In this document: positions 38,250 through 46,268 of the stretch, piece after piece | How the letters are laid out: each line of letters begins with the position of its first letter | Position numbering within the stretch: the stretch's first letter is position 1 | Assembly (NCBI GenBank): GCA_964510785.1 | Contig: CAZECM010000019.1 | Coordinates: 1-48,013, forward strand | Length of the DNA stretch: 48,013 bases | Direction of reading: 5' to 3' | Source of the DNA: JAAYZM01 sp964510785 | Lineage (GTDB): Bacteria > Actinomycetota > Actinomycetes > Actinomycetales > Cellulomonadaceae | Made by a program: the position numbers and the translations under genes | The notes under the pieces: generated by a model | Told to the model about the DNA's origin: nothing | What the model saw: the letters and a program-made list of their open reading frames with translations, nothing else | Database searches by the model: none

Positions 38250-39635
38250 ATGGCGCGAGCGTTCGAGACGGTCCTGTGGGGGCCGCGCGACTTCGTGGAC
38301 CGCCTGGCCCGCAGCTCACCGGCCCGGCTCGCGGTCACGGCGTTCGCGGGGATCATCGCCGTCTTCGTCGGCCTGCTCTCGATGCCGATCGCGACGGCGA
38401 GCGGGCAGCGCGCGCCGTTCGTCGACGCCGTCTTCACCGCGACCTCCGCCGTCTCCGTCACGGGCCTGACGACGGTGCCGACCGGGGAGTACTGGTCCAC
38501 GTGGGGGCACGTCGTGATCCTCGCGGGCATCCAGATCGGCGGGTTCGGCGTCATGACGCTCGCGTCCTTGCTCGGCCTCGCCGTCTCGCGGCACATCGGG
38601 CTCACGAGCAAGCTGCTCGCCGCCTCGGAGACGAAGACGACGCGGCTCGGTGAGGTCGGCACCCTCATCCGCACCGTCGTGGTCGCGTCCGTGTCGATCG
38701 AGCTCGTGCTCGCGCTCGTGCTGTTCCCCCGGCTCGCGGTGACGGAGTCCGACGTCGGCTCGGCCGCGTGGCACTCCGTCTTCTACGCCGTCTCCTCGTT
38801 CAACAACGCGGGCTTCGTGCCGACGCCGGACGGGCTCGTGCCGTACTACGCGGACTGGTGGGTGCTGCTCCCGATCATCGTGGGCGTCTTCCTCGGCTCG
38901 CTCGGCTTCCCGGTGATCATGACGCTCGCCGCGACCTGGCGCTCGGGGCGACGCTGGCGTCGGTGGAACCTGCACACGCGGCTGACCCTCGTCACGAGCG
39001 TGATGCTCGTCGCGGTGGGAACCGTCGTCGTCGGCGTCTTCGAGTGGAACAACCCCGCGACGCTGGGTGCGCAGGACGGCGCCGCGCGCGTGCTGTCCTC
39101 GCTCTTCGCCGGCGTCATGCCGCGCTCGGGCGGGTTCGCGACCCTCGATGTGGGCGAGATGCGCGAGGCGACGTGGCTCATGACGGACGCGCTCATGTTC
39201 GTGGGCGGCGGCAGCGCCTCGACGGCGGGCGGCATCAAGGTCACGACGCTCGCGGTGCTCGTCATCGCGATCGTCGCCGAGGCACGAGGCGACCGGGACA
39301 TGGACGTGTACGGGCGGCGCATCCCGCGCTCGACGCTGCGGCTCGCCGTCGCCGTGAGCTTCGTGGGTGCCACGATCGTGCTCACCTCGTGCCTCATCCT
39401 GCTCGAGCTCACCGACTGGACGCTCGACGTCGTGCTCTTCGAGACGCTCTCCGCGTTCGGCACGTCCGGGCTCAGCACGGGGGTCACGGCGGACCTGCCC
39501 GACGCCGGCAAGTACGTCATCGCCGCATTGATGTTCGTGGGTCGCACGGGCACGATGACGGTGGCGGCTGCCCTCGCGCTCCGTGAACGACGGCGCGTGA
39601 TCCGCTATCCCGAGGAGAGGCCGATCATTGGTTGA
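38250..39635 (+). CDS. trkH: Potassium uptake protein TrkH
   Basis: A 461-residue K+ transporter of the Trk/Ktr superfamily. Four selectivity-filter glycines appear in order: SVTGLTT, NNAGFVP, RSGGFATLD and GTSGLSTG, one per pore repeat. The length resembles the shorter KtrB/TrkH forms of Gram-positives. ATG 38250 follows AGGAGGG with short spacing; the open frame begins earlier but that part is antisense to the acuC-like gene. It overlaps the regulatory gating gene trkA by 8 bases. The pair should form a complete low-affinity K+ uptake system. Confidence 0.93.
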   Translation: MARAFETVLWGPRDFVDRLARSSPARLAVTAFAGIIAVFVGLLSMPIATASGQRAPFVDAVFTATSAVSVTGLTTVPTGEYWSTWGHVVILAGIQIGGFGVMTLASLLGLAVSRHIGLTSKLLAASETKTTRLGEVGTLIRTVVVASVSIELVLALVLFPRLAVTESDVGSAAWHSVFYAVSSFNNAGFVPTPDGLVPYYADWWVLLPIIVGVFLGSLGFPVIMTLAATWRSGRRWRRWNLHTRLTLVTSVMLVAVGTVVVGVFEWNNPATLGAQDGAARVLSSLFAGVMPRSGGFATLDVGEMREATWLMTDALMFVGGGSASTAGGIKVTTLAVLVIAIVAEARGDRDMDVYGRRIPRSTLRLAVAVSFVGATIVLTSCLILLELTDWTLDVVLFETLSAFGTSGLSTGVTADLPDAGKYVIAALMFVGRTGTMTVAAALALRERRRVIRYPEERPIIG

Positions 39636-40329
39636 CAAGACCATCGCGACAGACACGTCGGGCGAGATCCTTCGCGCCCCCGAGGGTTCGGGCGTGCTCG
39701 TCGTGGGGATGGGGCGCTTCGGTGCCGCGATCGCCTCGACGCTCGACCGGCTGGGGCACGACGTGCTCGTGGTCGAACGCGACCCGGCGCTCGTTCGGCA
39801 CTGGTCGGGGCGCTTCCCGATCGTCGAGGCCGACGCCACCAACCCGGAGGCCCTCGAACAGCTCGGGGCGCGGGACTTCCCGGTGGCCGTCGTCGGCGTC
39901 GGTACCGCGCTCGAGGCGTCCGTCCTGATCACGGGCAACCTCGTGGACCTCGGCACGGCGCAGATCTGGGCCAAGGCGATCTCGGCCGAGCACGCGCGCA
40001 TCCTGCAGCGCATCGGCGCGCACCACGTGGTCTCGCCCGAGGCCGACGCCGGGGCACGGGTGGCCCACCTCGTGTCCGGGAAGCTGCTGGACTACATCGA
40101 GGTCGAGGACGGGTTCACGGTCGTCAAGATGCGGCCCCCGCGCGAGACGCACGGGTTCACGCTCGCCCAGTCGAAGGTGCGCACGCGGTACGGGGTGACC
40201 GTCGTCGGCGTGAAGTCGCCCGGCGAGGAGTTCGAGTACGCGACGCCGGAGACGCGCATCTCGGCGAACGACCTGCTCGTCGTGTTCGGCCACGCCGACC
40301 TGCTGGAGCGCTTCGCCTCCCGCCCCTGA
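39628..40329 (+). CDS. trkA: TrkA family potassium uptake regulatory subunit
   Basis: A 233-residue cytosolic RCK protein that gates TrkH in response to nucleotide. The RCK_N Rossmann motif VLVVGMGRFGAAIA is at about 23-36 and VVERDPALV carries the ribose-binding acidic residue. RCK_C follows from about 145 (GFTLAQSKVRTRYGVTVVGV, ANDLLVVFGH). It starts with TTG at 39628 inside the end of trkH; GGAGAGG lies about 8 bases before it and no ATG or GTG fits. One RCK pair, as in KtrA, rather than the tandem pair of E. coli TrkA. Its TGA abuts the convergent ABC permease stop. Confidence 0.92.
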   Translation: MVDKTIATDTSGEILRAPEGSGVLVVGMGRFGAAIASTLDRLGHDVLVVERDPALVRHWSGRFPIVEADATNPEALEQLGARDFPVAVVGVGTALEASVLITGNLVDLGTAQIWAKAISAEHARILQRIGAHHVVSPEADAGARVAHLVSGKLLDYIEVEDGFTVVKMRPPRETHGFTLAQSKVRTRYGVTVVGVKSPGEEFEYATPETRISANDLLVVFGHADLLERFASRP

Positions 40330-40339
40330 TCAAGGGGTG
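40321..40339. terminator. Hairpin across the abutting trkA and ABC permease stops
   Basis: CCCCT (40323-40327) pairs with AGGGG (40333-40337) around GATCA, extended by one wobble and one C-G pair. Both stops form TGATCA in the centre. A short stem, so termination is uncertain. Confidence 0.35.
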
Positions 40340-41061
40340 CGGCGGCGGAGGGTGAGCGAACCCGCGGTGATGGCCAGGAGGATGAACCCGGCCACGAGGA
40401 GGATCTCGGGGGCGACGTCCGCGGGCTGCGCACCCGTGGCCACGCCGCGCAGGGCGTCGACCACGTAGGTGAGCGGGAACACCCGGGAGAGCGCTTCGAG
40501 CACCTCGGGCATCTGCTCGCGCGGCATCACGAGGCCGCACAGGATGAGCTGCGGGAAGAGCATCGCCGGCATGAGCTGGACCGCCTGGAACTCGGTGCGG
40601 GCGAGCGCCGAGGCGGCGAGGCCGAGCGCGCTGCCGAGCAGGGCCGCGAGCACGGCGCACAGCACGAGCACCCAGAGCTCGCCCGCGACGTCCATGCCGC
40701 ACACGAGCACCGTGAACGCGACGAGCACGAGGGCCTGCACGACGGCGAGCAGCCCGAACGCGAGCGCGTACCCCGTGACGAAGTCGCCCTTGCCGAGCGG
40801 CAGGCTCATGAGCCGTTCGAGCGTGCCCGAGGTCCGCTCGCGCAGCGTCGCGACCGAGGTCACGAGGAACATGACGACGACGGGGAAGATGCCCACATAG
40901 ACGGGCCCGAACTGGTCGAGCACGGGCGTGCCGTCGAACAGCCACGCGATGAGGCCGAGCACCACGCACGGCAGCACGATGATGAGCGCGATCGTCCGGT
41001 GGTCGTGCCGAAGCTGGGTGAGCACGCGCGACGCGGTCGCGAACGTGAGCCGGGGGGTCAT
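40330..41061 (-). CDS. ABC-2 type exporter permease
   Basis: A 243-residue membrane protein with six helices in the ABC-2 (YadH/drug exporter) fold. Useful segments are VATLRERTSGTLERLMSLPL, the cytoplasmic coupling helix, and PLTYVVDALRGVATG, the conserved end of the extracytoplasmic loop. The ATG at 41061 overlaps the ATPase stop (ATGA). Together with the ATPase and the TetR upstream it forms a regulated exporter operon of the drug or antibiotic-export type. Substrate unknown. Confidence 0.92.
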   Translation of the reverse strand: MTPRLTFATASRVLTQLRHDHRTIALIIVLPCVVLGLIAWLFDGTPVLDQFGPVYVGIFPVVVMFLVTSVATLRERTSGTLERLMSLPLGKGDFVTGYALAFGLLAVVQALVLVAFTVLVCGMDVAGELWVLVLCAVLAALLGSALGLAASALARTEFQAVQLMPAMLFPQLILCGLVMPREQMPEVLEALSRVFPLTYVVDALRGVATGAQPADVAPEILLVAGFILLAITAGSLTLRRRTP

Positions 41062-41789
41062 GGCCGCTCCTCGGTTCGGGCCTCGACGAGGGCGAGGAAG
41101 GCCGCACCCGCCCCCGTGGTGCCGGTCCGCTCGAGCAGCTCCGGCAAGGTCGCATCCGCCAAGAGCTCGCCGTCGCGCAGCAGGAGCAGGCGGTCGCACC
41201 GGGCGGCCTCGTCCATGACGTGGCTCGACACGAGCAGGCTCACCCCCTCGTCGCGCAACCGGGCGAACAGGTCCCACAGGTCGCGGCGCAGCACGGGGTC
41301 GAGGCCCACGGTGGGCTCGTCGAGCACGAGGAGCTCGGGGCTGCCGAGCAGCGCGGCGGCGAGGGAGACCCGAGAACGTTCACCGCCGGAGAGCGTCCCG
41401 ACGGTGCGGTCCGCGTGGGCAACCATGTCGACGGCGGCGATCGCCCGGGCGATGTCGGCGGACGTCGCACCGAGCAGCGCGGCGAAGTAGCGCAGGTTCT
41501 CGACCACGCTCAGGTCCTCGTACACGCTCGCGGACTGCGTCGTGTAGCCGACCACACGGCGCAGCTGCGCGTGACCCGCCGGGCGACCGAGCACCGTCAC
41601 CTCGCCACCCGTGACCTGCTGCACCCCCACGATCGAGCGCATGAGCGTCGTCTTGCCCGAGCCGCTCGGGCCGAGCAGCCCCACGATCTGGTGGCTCGGG
41701 ATCGTCACGTCGAGGCCGTCGAGCGCAACGGTGGTGCCGCGCACGACGCGCAGCCCCCGCACCTCGACGGCCACCTCGTTATTCCTCAT
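41058..41789 (-). CDS. ABC exporter ATP-binding protein
   Basis: A 243-residue ATPase of the DRA (drug-resistance ATPase) class. Walker A GPSGSGKTT is at 40-48, the signature LSGGE at 133-137 and Walker B LLVLDEPT at 153-160, with H-loop SSHVMDE. The start is taken as the ATG at 41789; it lies within a perfect palindrome (41781-41798), 13 bases after the TetR stop. The first residues RNNEVAVEVRGL are family-like, which supports this start. It pairs with the ABC-2 permease encoded next. Confidence 0.93.
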   Translation of the reverse strand: MRNNEVAVEVRGLRVVRGTTVALDGLDVTIPSHQIVGLLGPSGSGKTTLMRSIVGVQQVTGGEVTVLGRPAGHAQLRRVVGYTTQSASVYEDLSVVENLRYFAALLGATSADIARAIAAVDMVAHADRTVGTLSGGERSRVSLAAALLGSPELLVLDEPTVGLDPVLRRDLWDLFARLRDEGVSLLVSSHVMDEAARCDRLLLLRDGELLADATLPELLERTGTTGAGAAFLALVEARTEERP

Positions 41790-41798
41790 GTGAGGAAT
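41781..41798. promoter_or_regulatory. Perfect palindrome over the start codon of the ABC ATPase gene
   Basis: ATTCCTCA-TG-TGAGGAAT, 8-base arms and 2-base centre, covers the ATG at 41789. It is the only AT-rich patch between tetR and the ATPase. A TTGCGG-N17-CACTAT pair on the minus strand (41825-41797) would put a promoter right over it. Likely TetR operator; an mRNA hairpin masking the start is the alternative. Confidence 0.55.
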
Positions 41799-41802
41799 AG
41801 TG

Positions 41803-42438
41803 TCACTCCGGGGTCGGTCCCGCAAGGGTTTCGTACGGTTCGGTCAGGTAGCGCACGAGCGTGGGCTTCACGATCCGCACCACCGTGTCGTGGTCCGCCG
41901 AGGCGAGCGGCTCGAGCCCCAGCAGCACCTTGGCGACGAGCACCCCCGCGACCTGGGAGGCCATGAGGTTGACCCGCAGCTCCGCGTGGTCGACGTCGAG
42001 CTTCTTCGCCGCACCGCCGAAGACCTTCTGCACCAGGAAGTCCCGGAAGAACCGCAGCTTCGGGTCCGCCGAGATCAGTCCCGCGAACACCGGTCGGAGC
42101 GCCTTGCTCCCCTGAGGCGAGTCCCACACCGCGAGCGCCGTGCGCAGCAGACCCTCCGCGAGCGCCTCCGGTCCCTGCGGTGCGAGCTCGGCGACGCGCG
42201 CCATGGGGTTGACCCCCAGCGGCACGAACGCGGCGGCGAACAGCTCGGACTTGGTCCCGAAGTAGTGCCGCACGAGAGCGGGATCGACGCCGGCGGCCCG
42301 GGCGATCGCGCGCCCGCTCGCTCGGTCGTAGCCGTGCTCGGCGAACTGCGCCTTGGCGGCGTCGAGGATCAGTGCGCGCGTGTCCTCACCCGCGGGCCGG
42401 CGCCCGCGCCGACGCGGCTCGGTGCCTTCTGTCCGCAC
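41803..42438 (-). CDS. TetR family transcriptional regulator
   Basis: A 211-residue TetR regulator. The N-terminal helix-turn-helix spans about 20-65: LILDAAKAQFAEHGYDRAS, GRAIARAAGVDPALVRHYFG. The remainder is a helical ligand domain with the TetR_C-type MASQVAGVLVAKVLLGLEPL segment. GTG 42438 is preceded by GGGGAGG nine bases upstream, and TAGGCT (42481-42486) is a possible -10. It is upstream of and co-directional with the ABC exporter pair and probably represses it through the palindrome at 41781-41798. Confidence 0.93.
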   Translation of the reverse strand: MRTEGTEPRRRGRRPAGEDTRALILDAAKAQFAEHGYDRASGRAIARAAGVDPALVRHYFGTKSELFAAAFVPLGVNPMARVAELAPQGPEALAEGLLRTALAVWDSPQGSKALRPVFAGLISADPKLRFFRDFLVQKVFGGAAKKLDVDHAELRVNLMASQVAGVLVAKVLLGLEPLASADHDTVVRIVKPTLVRYLTEPYETLAGPTPE

Positions 42439-42480
42439 CCCGCACCGCCTCCCCGCCCGGTCCCGCGCCGTGACTCCCGC

Positions 42481-42486
42481 AGCCTA
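42481..42486 (-). promoter_or_regulatory. Candidate -10 of tetR
   Basis: TAGGCT on the minus strand predicts a leader of roughly 36 bases containing the GGGGAGG ribosome site. Confidence 0.45.
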
Positions 42487-42506
42487 CCGAGCCCTCCACC
42501 ACCACC

Positions 42507-42589
42507 CGCGAAGTAGTACCGAGGGCGCGGGGTAGGGCCGAGTACGCACCCCCTCGGCCCTACCCCGCGGCCGCTAGACCTACCTCGCG
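42507..42589. repeat. Nested inverted array of four CGCG-GTAG repeat units
   Basis: Four related units share CGCGRRGTAG followed in three of them by KRCCGAG. Unit 1 (42507-42525) and unit 2 (42526-42542) are direct neighbours on plus; unit 3 (42553-42569) and unit 4 (42574-42589) are on minus. Units 2 and 3 form a perfect 17-bp stem; units 1 and 4 form an outer, less perfect pair. It fills the gap between the sugar operon end and tetR and looks like a REP/BIME-type element. Confidence 0.75.
42526..42569 (-). terminator. Strong hairpin downstream of yjfF
   Basis: CGCGGGGTAGGGCCGAG (42526-42542) pairs perfectly over 17 bp with 42553-42569, leaving a 10-base loop, about 28 bases past the yjfF stop. 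No T-run follows, but the stem is the strongest in this gap and would end the araA-ytf-yjf transcript before tetR. Confidence 0.6.
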
Positions 42590-42597
42590 GAAGGGGG

Positions 42598-43608
42598 TTA
42601 GCGGCGGCGGACCAGGAGGACGCGCTGGAGGACGACGAAGACCAGCAGCAGGGCGCCGATGACGATCTTGGTCCACCACGAGGAGAGCGTCCCCTGGAAG
42701 GTGATGATCGTCTGGATGGTGCCGAGCACGAGCACGCCCACGAGCGATCCGAGCACGAAGCCCGAGCCACCCGTGAGCAGCGTCCCGCCGATGACGACGG
42801 CAGCGATCGCGTCGAGCTCCATCCCCACGCCGGTCAGGGAGTACCCCGAGCGCGCGAAGATCGAGAACAGGATGCCGCCGATGCCGGCGCACGTGCCGGA
42901 CAGCGCGTACACGAGCACCTTGGTGCGCGCGACGGGCAGGCCCATCAGCACGGCGGACTGCTCCGAGCCGCCGATCGCGTAGACCGTGCGCCCGAACCGC
43001 GTGTAGTGCAGCAGGTAGAAGCCCGCCGCGACGATGGTGAGCGCGATGATGCCCGCCGGCGTGATGAGCCAGCCACCCGGGAACTCGAAACGCGTCGAGC
43101 TCAGCGCGACGATCACGGGGTCGGTGATCGGGATCGAGTCGAGCGAGATCACGAAGCACAGCCCGCGGGCGAGGAACATCGCGGCCAGCGTCGCGATGAA
43201 GGGTTGGACCTCGAAGACGTGCACCATGAGCCCGACGGCGAGGCCGAGCGCGGTCCCGATGAGGATCGCGACCGGGATGACCCACACGGCCGGGTGCCCG
43301 CTCGACATGAGGGACGCCGTCGTGATGCCCGACAGTGCGAGCACGGCCCCGACCGAGAGGTCGATCCCGCCCGTGATGATGACGAAGGTCATGCCCACGG
43401 CGAGCACGATGAGGTGCGCGTTGTTGATGAGCAGGTTCGAGATGACGCGCCCGGACAGGAAGTTGTCGTAGCGCGCACCACCGATCGCGAACATCAGCAC
43501 GAGCACCACGAGGGCGCCCACGACGGGCAGGTAGGAACGGTCGAAGTGCAGCAGGCTGCGGCGCGGCCGCGCCGTCGTCGTCGTGGTCGAAAGCTCGTCG
43601 ACAGCCAT
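42598..43608 (-). CDS. yjfF: Sugar ABC transporter permease, YjfF type (CUT2)
   Basis: A 336-residue permease of the ribose/galactofuranose-type (CUT2) family with about ten helices. Family segments are VLAVGMTFVIITGGIDLSVG near residue 70, AVVIGGTLLTGGSG near 270 and MVHVFEVQPFIATLAAMFLA. Closest by order and sequence to E. coli YjfF, the second permease of the galactofuranose importer. The ATG shares one base with the ytfT stop (TGATG). In this operon, downstream of araA, arabinose or an arabinofuranose is the likelier substrate. Confidence 0.92.
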   Translation of the reverse strand: MAVDELSTTTTTARPRRSLLHFDRSYLPVVGALVVLVLMFAIGGARYDNFLSGRVISNLLINNAHLIVLAVGMTFVIITGGIDLSVGAVLALSGITTASLMSSGHPAVWVIPVAILIGTALGLAVGLMVHVFEVQPFIATLAAMFLARGLCFVISLDSIPITDPVIVALSSTRFEFPGGWLITPAGIIALTIVAAGFYLLHYTRFGRTVYAIGGSEQSAVLMGLPVARTKVLVYALSGTCAGIGGILFSIFARSGYSLTGVGMELDAIAAVVIGGTLLTGGSGFVLGSLVGVLVLGTIQTIITFQGTLSSWWTKIVIGALLLVFVVLQRVLLVRRR

Positions 43609-44657
43609 CAGGCACTCACCTCCACGGGGTTGACGGCAGCCGGGGCTCGCCGCCTCGATCGCGTGATCTCACGCATCTTGGGCGACTGCAGCAGGCAGAC
43701 GGCGATGACCACCACGGCCTTGAAGAGCGGCGTGACCGCGGGCGGCACACCGAGGATCGTCACGGTCAGCGTGAGCGTCACGATCACGAGCGTGCCGATG
43801 AGCGTCCCGGAGAGCGAGAACTTGCCGCCCATGAGCGACGTGCCACCGATGACGACGGCGAGGATCGCGTCGAGCTCGAGGTAGAGGCCGGCGTTGTTGG
43901 CATCGGCCGCCATGACGTTCGAGGAGACGATGAGCCCCGCGATGCCCGCGAAGAGGCCGCACGCGGCGTAGACCGTCCACGTGATCGTGCGCGCCTGGAC
44001 ACCCGCGAGCCGGCTCGCCTCGGGGTTGATGCCGATCGACTCGATGAGCATGCCGAGCGCCGTGCGCCGGGTGAGCAGGGCGACCCCCACGAACACGACG
44101 CCCGCGATGAACACCGGTACGGGGAGGCCGAACAACCAGCCCGAGCCGATCGTCTTGAACGCCGGGGAGTTGATCGTGGTGATCTGCCCGCCCGTGATGA
44201 GCATCGCGACACCGCGGCCCGCCGTCATGAGCACGAGCGTCGCGATGATCGGTTGGATGCCGAGCACCGTGACGAGGAACCCGTTCCACACCCCGAGGAC
44301 CGCCGCGAGCACGAGTGCGATCACGACCGCGACCGCGACGGTCCCGACGGAGCCGGGGTTCGGCGAGGAGGCGATGAACGAGCACGCGACGGCGCCCGAG
44401 ATCGCGAGCACGGCGCCGACGGACAGGTCGATGCCCCGCGTCGCGATGACGAGCGTCATGCCGAGCGCCACGAGCAGGAGCGAGGACGAGTTGCGCAGGA
44501 TGTCGATGAGCGGCCCGAACAGGTGCCCGTCCTGCACGCGGATCGACAAGAAGGACGTGGTGCGGAACGTGTTGGCGACGACGAGCAGCACGAGGGCCGC
44601 GGAGGGCCAGAACAGGCGATGGCCGACGACGGCGCCCACCCGGGACGAGGCGCTCAT
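43608..44657 (-). CDS. ytfT: Sugar ABC transporter permease, YtfT type (CUT2)
   Basis: A 349-residue CUT2 permease, partner of YjfF. It carries VALGMTLVIATRGIDLSVGA near residue 60 and LDAILAVVIGGTSLMGGKFS near 260, the two pseudo-repeats of the family. About ten helices. The two permeases form a heterodimer, unlike the homodimeric ribose RbsC. ATG 44657 overlaps the ytfR stop (ATGA), and its own stop overlaps the yjfF start, so ATPase and permeases are translated as a unit. Confidence 0.92.
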   Translation of the reverse strand: MSASSRVGAVVGHRLFWPSAALVLLVVANTFRTTSFLSIRVQDGHLFGPLIDILRNSSSLLLVALGMTLVIATRGIDLSVGAVLAISGAVACSFIASSPNPGSVGTVAVAVVIALVLAAVLGVWNGFLVTVLGIQPIIATLVLMTAGRGVAMLITGGQITTINSPAFKTIGSGWLFGLPVPVFIAGVVFVGVALLTRRTALGMLIESIGINPEASRLAGVQARTITWTVYAACGLFAGIAGLIVSSNVMAADANNAGLYLELDAILAVVIGGTSLMGGKFSLSGTLIGTLVIVTLTLTVTILGVPPAVTPLFKAVVVIAVCLLQSPKMREITRSRRRAPAAVNPVEVSA

Positions 44658-46183
44658 GACGCCCTCCCCGCGCTCGCGATGAGCTCGACGACCTCGTCGA
44701 CGCCCACGGACTCGTCGTTGGTGACCTCGGCGACCTTGCGCCGGTCGCGCATGACGGCGATGCGGTGGCTGAGCCGCAGCACCTCCTCGAGCTCGGCGGA
44801 GATGAAGACGACGGACAGCCCGTCGCCCGCGAGCCGCGCCACGAGGCGCTGGATCTCCGCCTTCGCACCGACGTCGATGCCGCGAGTCGGCTCGTCGAGG
44901 ATGAGGAGGCTCGGTGCCGTGGACAGCCAGCGCGCGAGCAGCACCTTCTGCTGGTTGCCGCCCGAGAGGTTCTTGACGAGCGTCTCGGGGTTGGCGGGCC
45001 GGATGTCGAGCGCCTTGACGTACTCGGCGACGATCTCGTCCGTGCGTCGCCGCGGGATCCGCCGCAACCAGCCGCGGTCCGCCTGGAGGGCGAGCACGAT
45101 GTTCTCGCGCACCGTCAGGTCACCGATGAGGCCCTCGGCCTTGCGGTGCTCGGACGAGAACGCGATCTTGCGCTTGAGCGCGGCACGCGGGCCGCGCAGC
45201 CGGACGGGTTCGCCGGCGAGCTCCGTGACTCCCGAGTCGTGCCGGTCCGCAGCGTAGAGCAGCCGGGCGAGCTCCGTGCGGCCCGAGCCCAGCAGCCCCG
45301 CGAGCCCCACGACCTCGCCCGGGAACACGTCGAGGTCGAACGGCTCGATGCTGCCGCGTCGCCCGACGCCGAGCGCCCGCAGCGTCGGCACACCGCCCGC
45401 ATGGTCGGGACGCGCCCGCTCGGACTGCTCCTCGAGCTCGTCGAGCACCTCGAGCGACTTGCCGATCATGAGCGAGACGAGCTCGCGCCGCGGCAGGTCC
45501 GCCGTGGTGTGCACGCCGACCACGCGGCCGTTGCGCAGCACCGTCATGCGGTCGGCGAGCTCGTAGACCTGGTCGAGGAAGTGCGAGACGAACACGATCG
45601 CGACCCCCTCCTCGCGCAGCGCCCGCACGACGGCGAAGAGCTGGGCGACCTCGTCGGAGTCGAGCGAGCTCGTCGGCTCGTCGAGGATGAGGATGCGCGC
45701 GTCGACCACCATCGCCCGGCAGATCGCGACGAGCTGCTGCACGGCGATGGAGTGCGCACCGAGCTGCGAGGCGGGGTCGATGTCGAGGCTCAGCTTGGCG
45801 AGCTGTACCGCCGCGGCGCGCCGCATCGCGTGCCAGTCGATCGCGCCGGCGCGACGCGGCTCGTGTCCCAGCATGATGTTCTCCGCGACGGAGATGTTCT
45901 CGCAGAGGTTGACCTCTTGGTACACCGTCGCGATGCCGGCGTCCTGCGCGCTCGCGGGACCGGTGAACTGGTGCTCGACACCATCGACCTCGATCCTGCC
46001 GGTGTCGATCTGGTACACGCCCGTGAGGGCCTTGATCAGGGTGGACTTGCCGGCACCGTTCTCGCCCATGAGGGCGTGGATCTCGCCGGCACGTAGGTCA
46101 AAGCTGACGTCGTCCAGCGCCTTGACCCCGGGAAACTCGATCCCGATGCCGGACATGCTGACGACGGTGGGCCCGCTGGCCAT
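44654..46183 (-). CDS. ytfR: Sugar ABC transporter ATP-binding protein, YtfR type (CUT2)
   Basis: A 509-residue tandem ATPase. The first domain has Walker A GENGAGKST at 40-48, the Q-loop TVYQEVNL and Walker B ILILDEPTSS; its signature region SIAVQQLVAI is atypical, as usual for this family. The second has a degenerate Walker A (GLLGSGRTEL), a perfect signature LSGGNQQK and LLILDEPTRGIDVGAKAEI. One active and one structural site is the norm for CUT2 ATPases. ATG 46183 has AGAGG about 7 bases upstream. An 18-bp hairpin separates it from ytfQ. Confidence 0.95.
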   Translation of the reverse strand: MASGPTVVSMSGIGIEFPGVKALDDVSFDLRAGEIHALMGENGAGKSTLIKALTGVYQIDTGRIEVDGVEHQFTGPASAQDAGIATVYQEVNLCENISVAENIMLGHEPRRAGAIDWHAMRRAAAVQLAKLSLDIDPASQLGAHSIAVQQLVAICRAMVVDARILILDEPTSSLDSDEVAQLFAVVRALREEGVAIVFVSHFLDQVYELADRMTVLRNGRVVGVHTTADLPRRELVSLMIGKSLEVLDELEEQSERARPDHAGGVPTLRALGVGRRGSIEPFDLDVFPGEVVGLAGLLGSGRTELARLLYAADRHDSGVTELAGEPVRLRGPRAALKRKIAFSSEHRKAEGLIGDLTVRENIVLALQADRGWLRRIPRRRTDEIVAEYVKALDIRPANPETLVKNLSGGNQQKVLLARWLSTAPSLLILDEPTRGIDVGAKAEIQRLVARLAGDGLSVVFISAELEEVLRLSHRIAVMRDRRKVAEVTNDESVGVDEVVELIASAGRAS

Positions 46184-46216
46184 GGTGGTCCTCTCCTCCA
46201 GGTGCGGTGCGCGGCG

Positions 46217-46255
46217 GCCGGGTGGCACGCACCGTCACGGTGCGTGCCACCCGGC
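46217..46255 (-). promoter_or_regulatory. Very strong intercistronic hairpin between ytfQ and ytfR
   Basis: Bases 46217-46234 pair perfectly with 46238-46255 (18 bp, 3-base loop TCA), about 14 bases after the ytfQ stop. Like malE-type spacers it should protect ytfQ mRNA from 3' decay and reduce read-through into ytfR. A partial terminator is also possible. Confidence 0.75.
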
Positions 46256-46268
46256 GCCACAGGTGGCG

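Noticed and set aside
42507..42589. The repeat array as a possible CRISPR
   Set aside because: Only four short units in mixed orientation without uniform unique spacers, and no cas genes.
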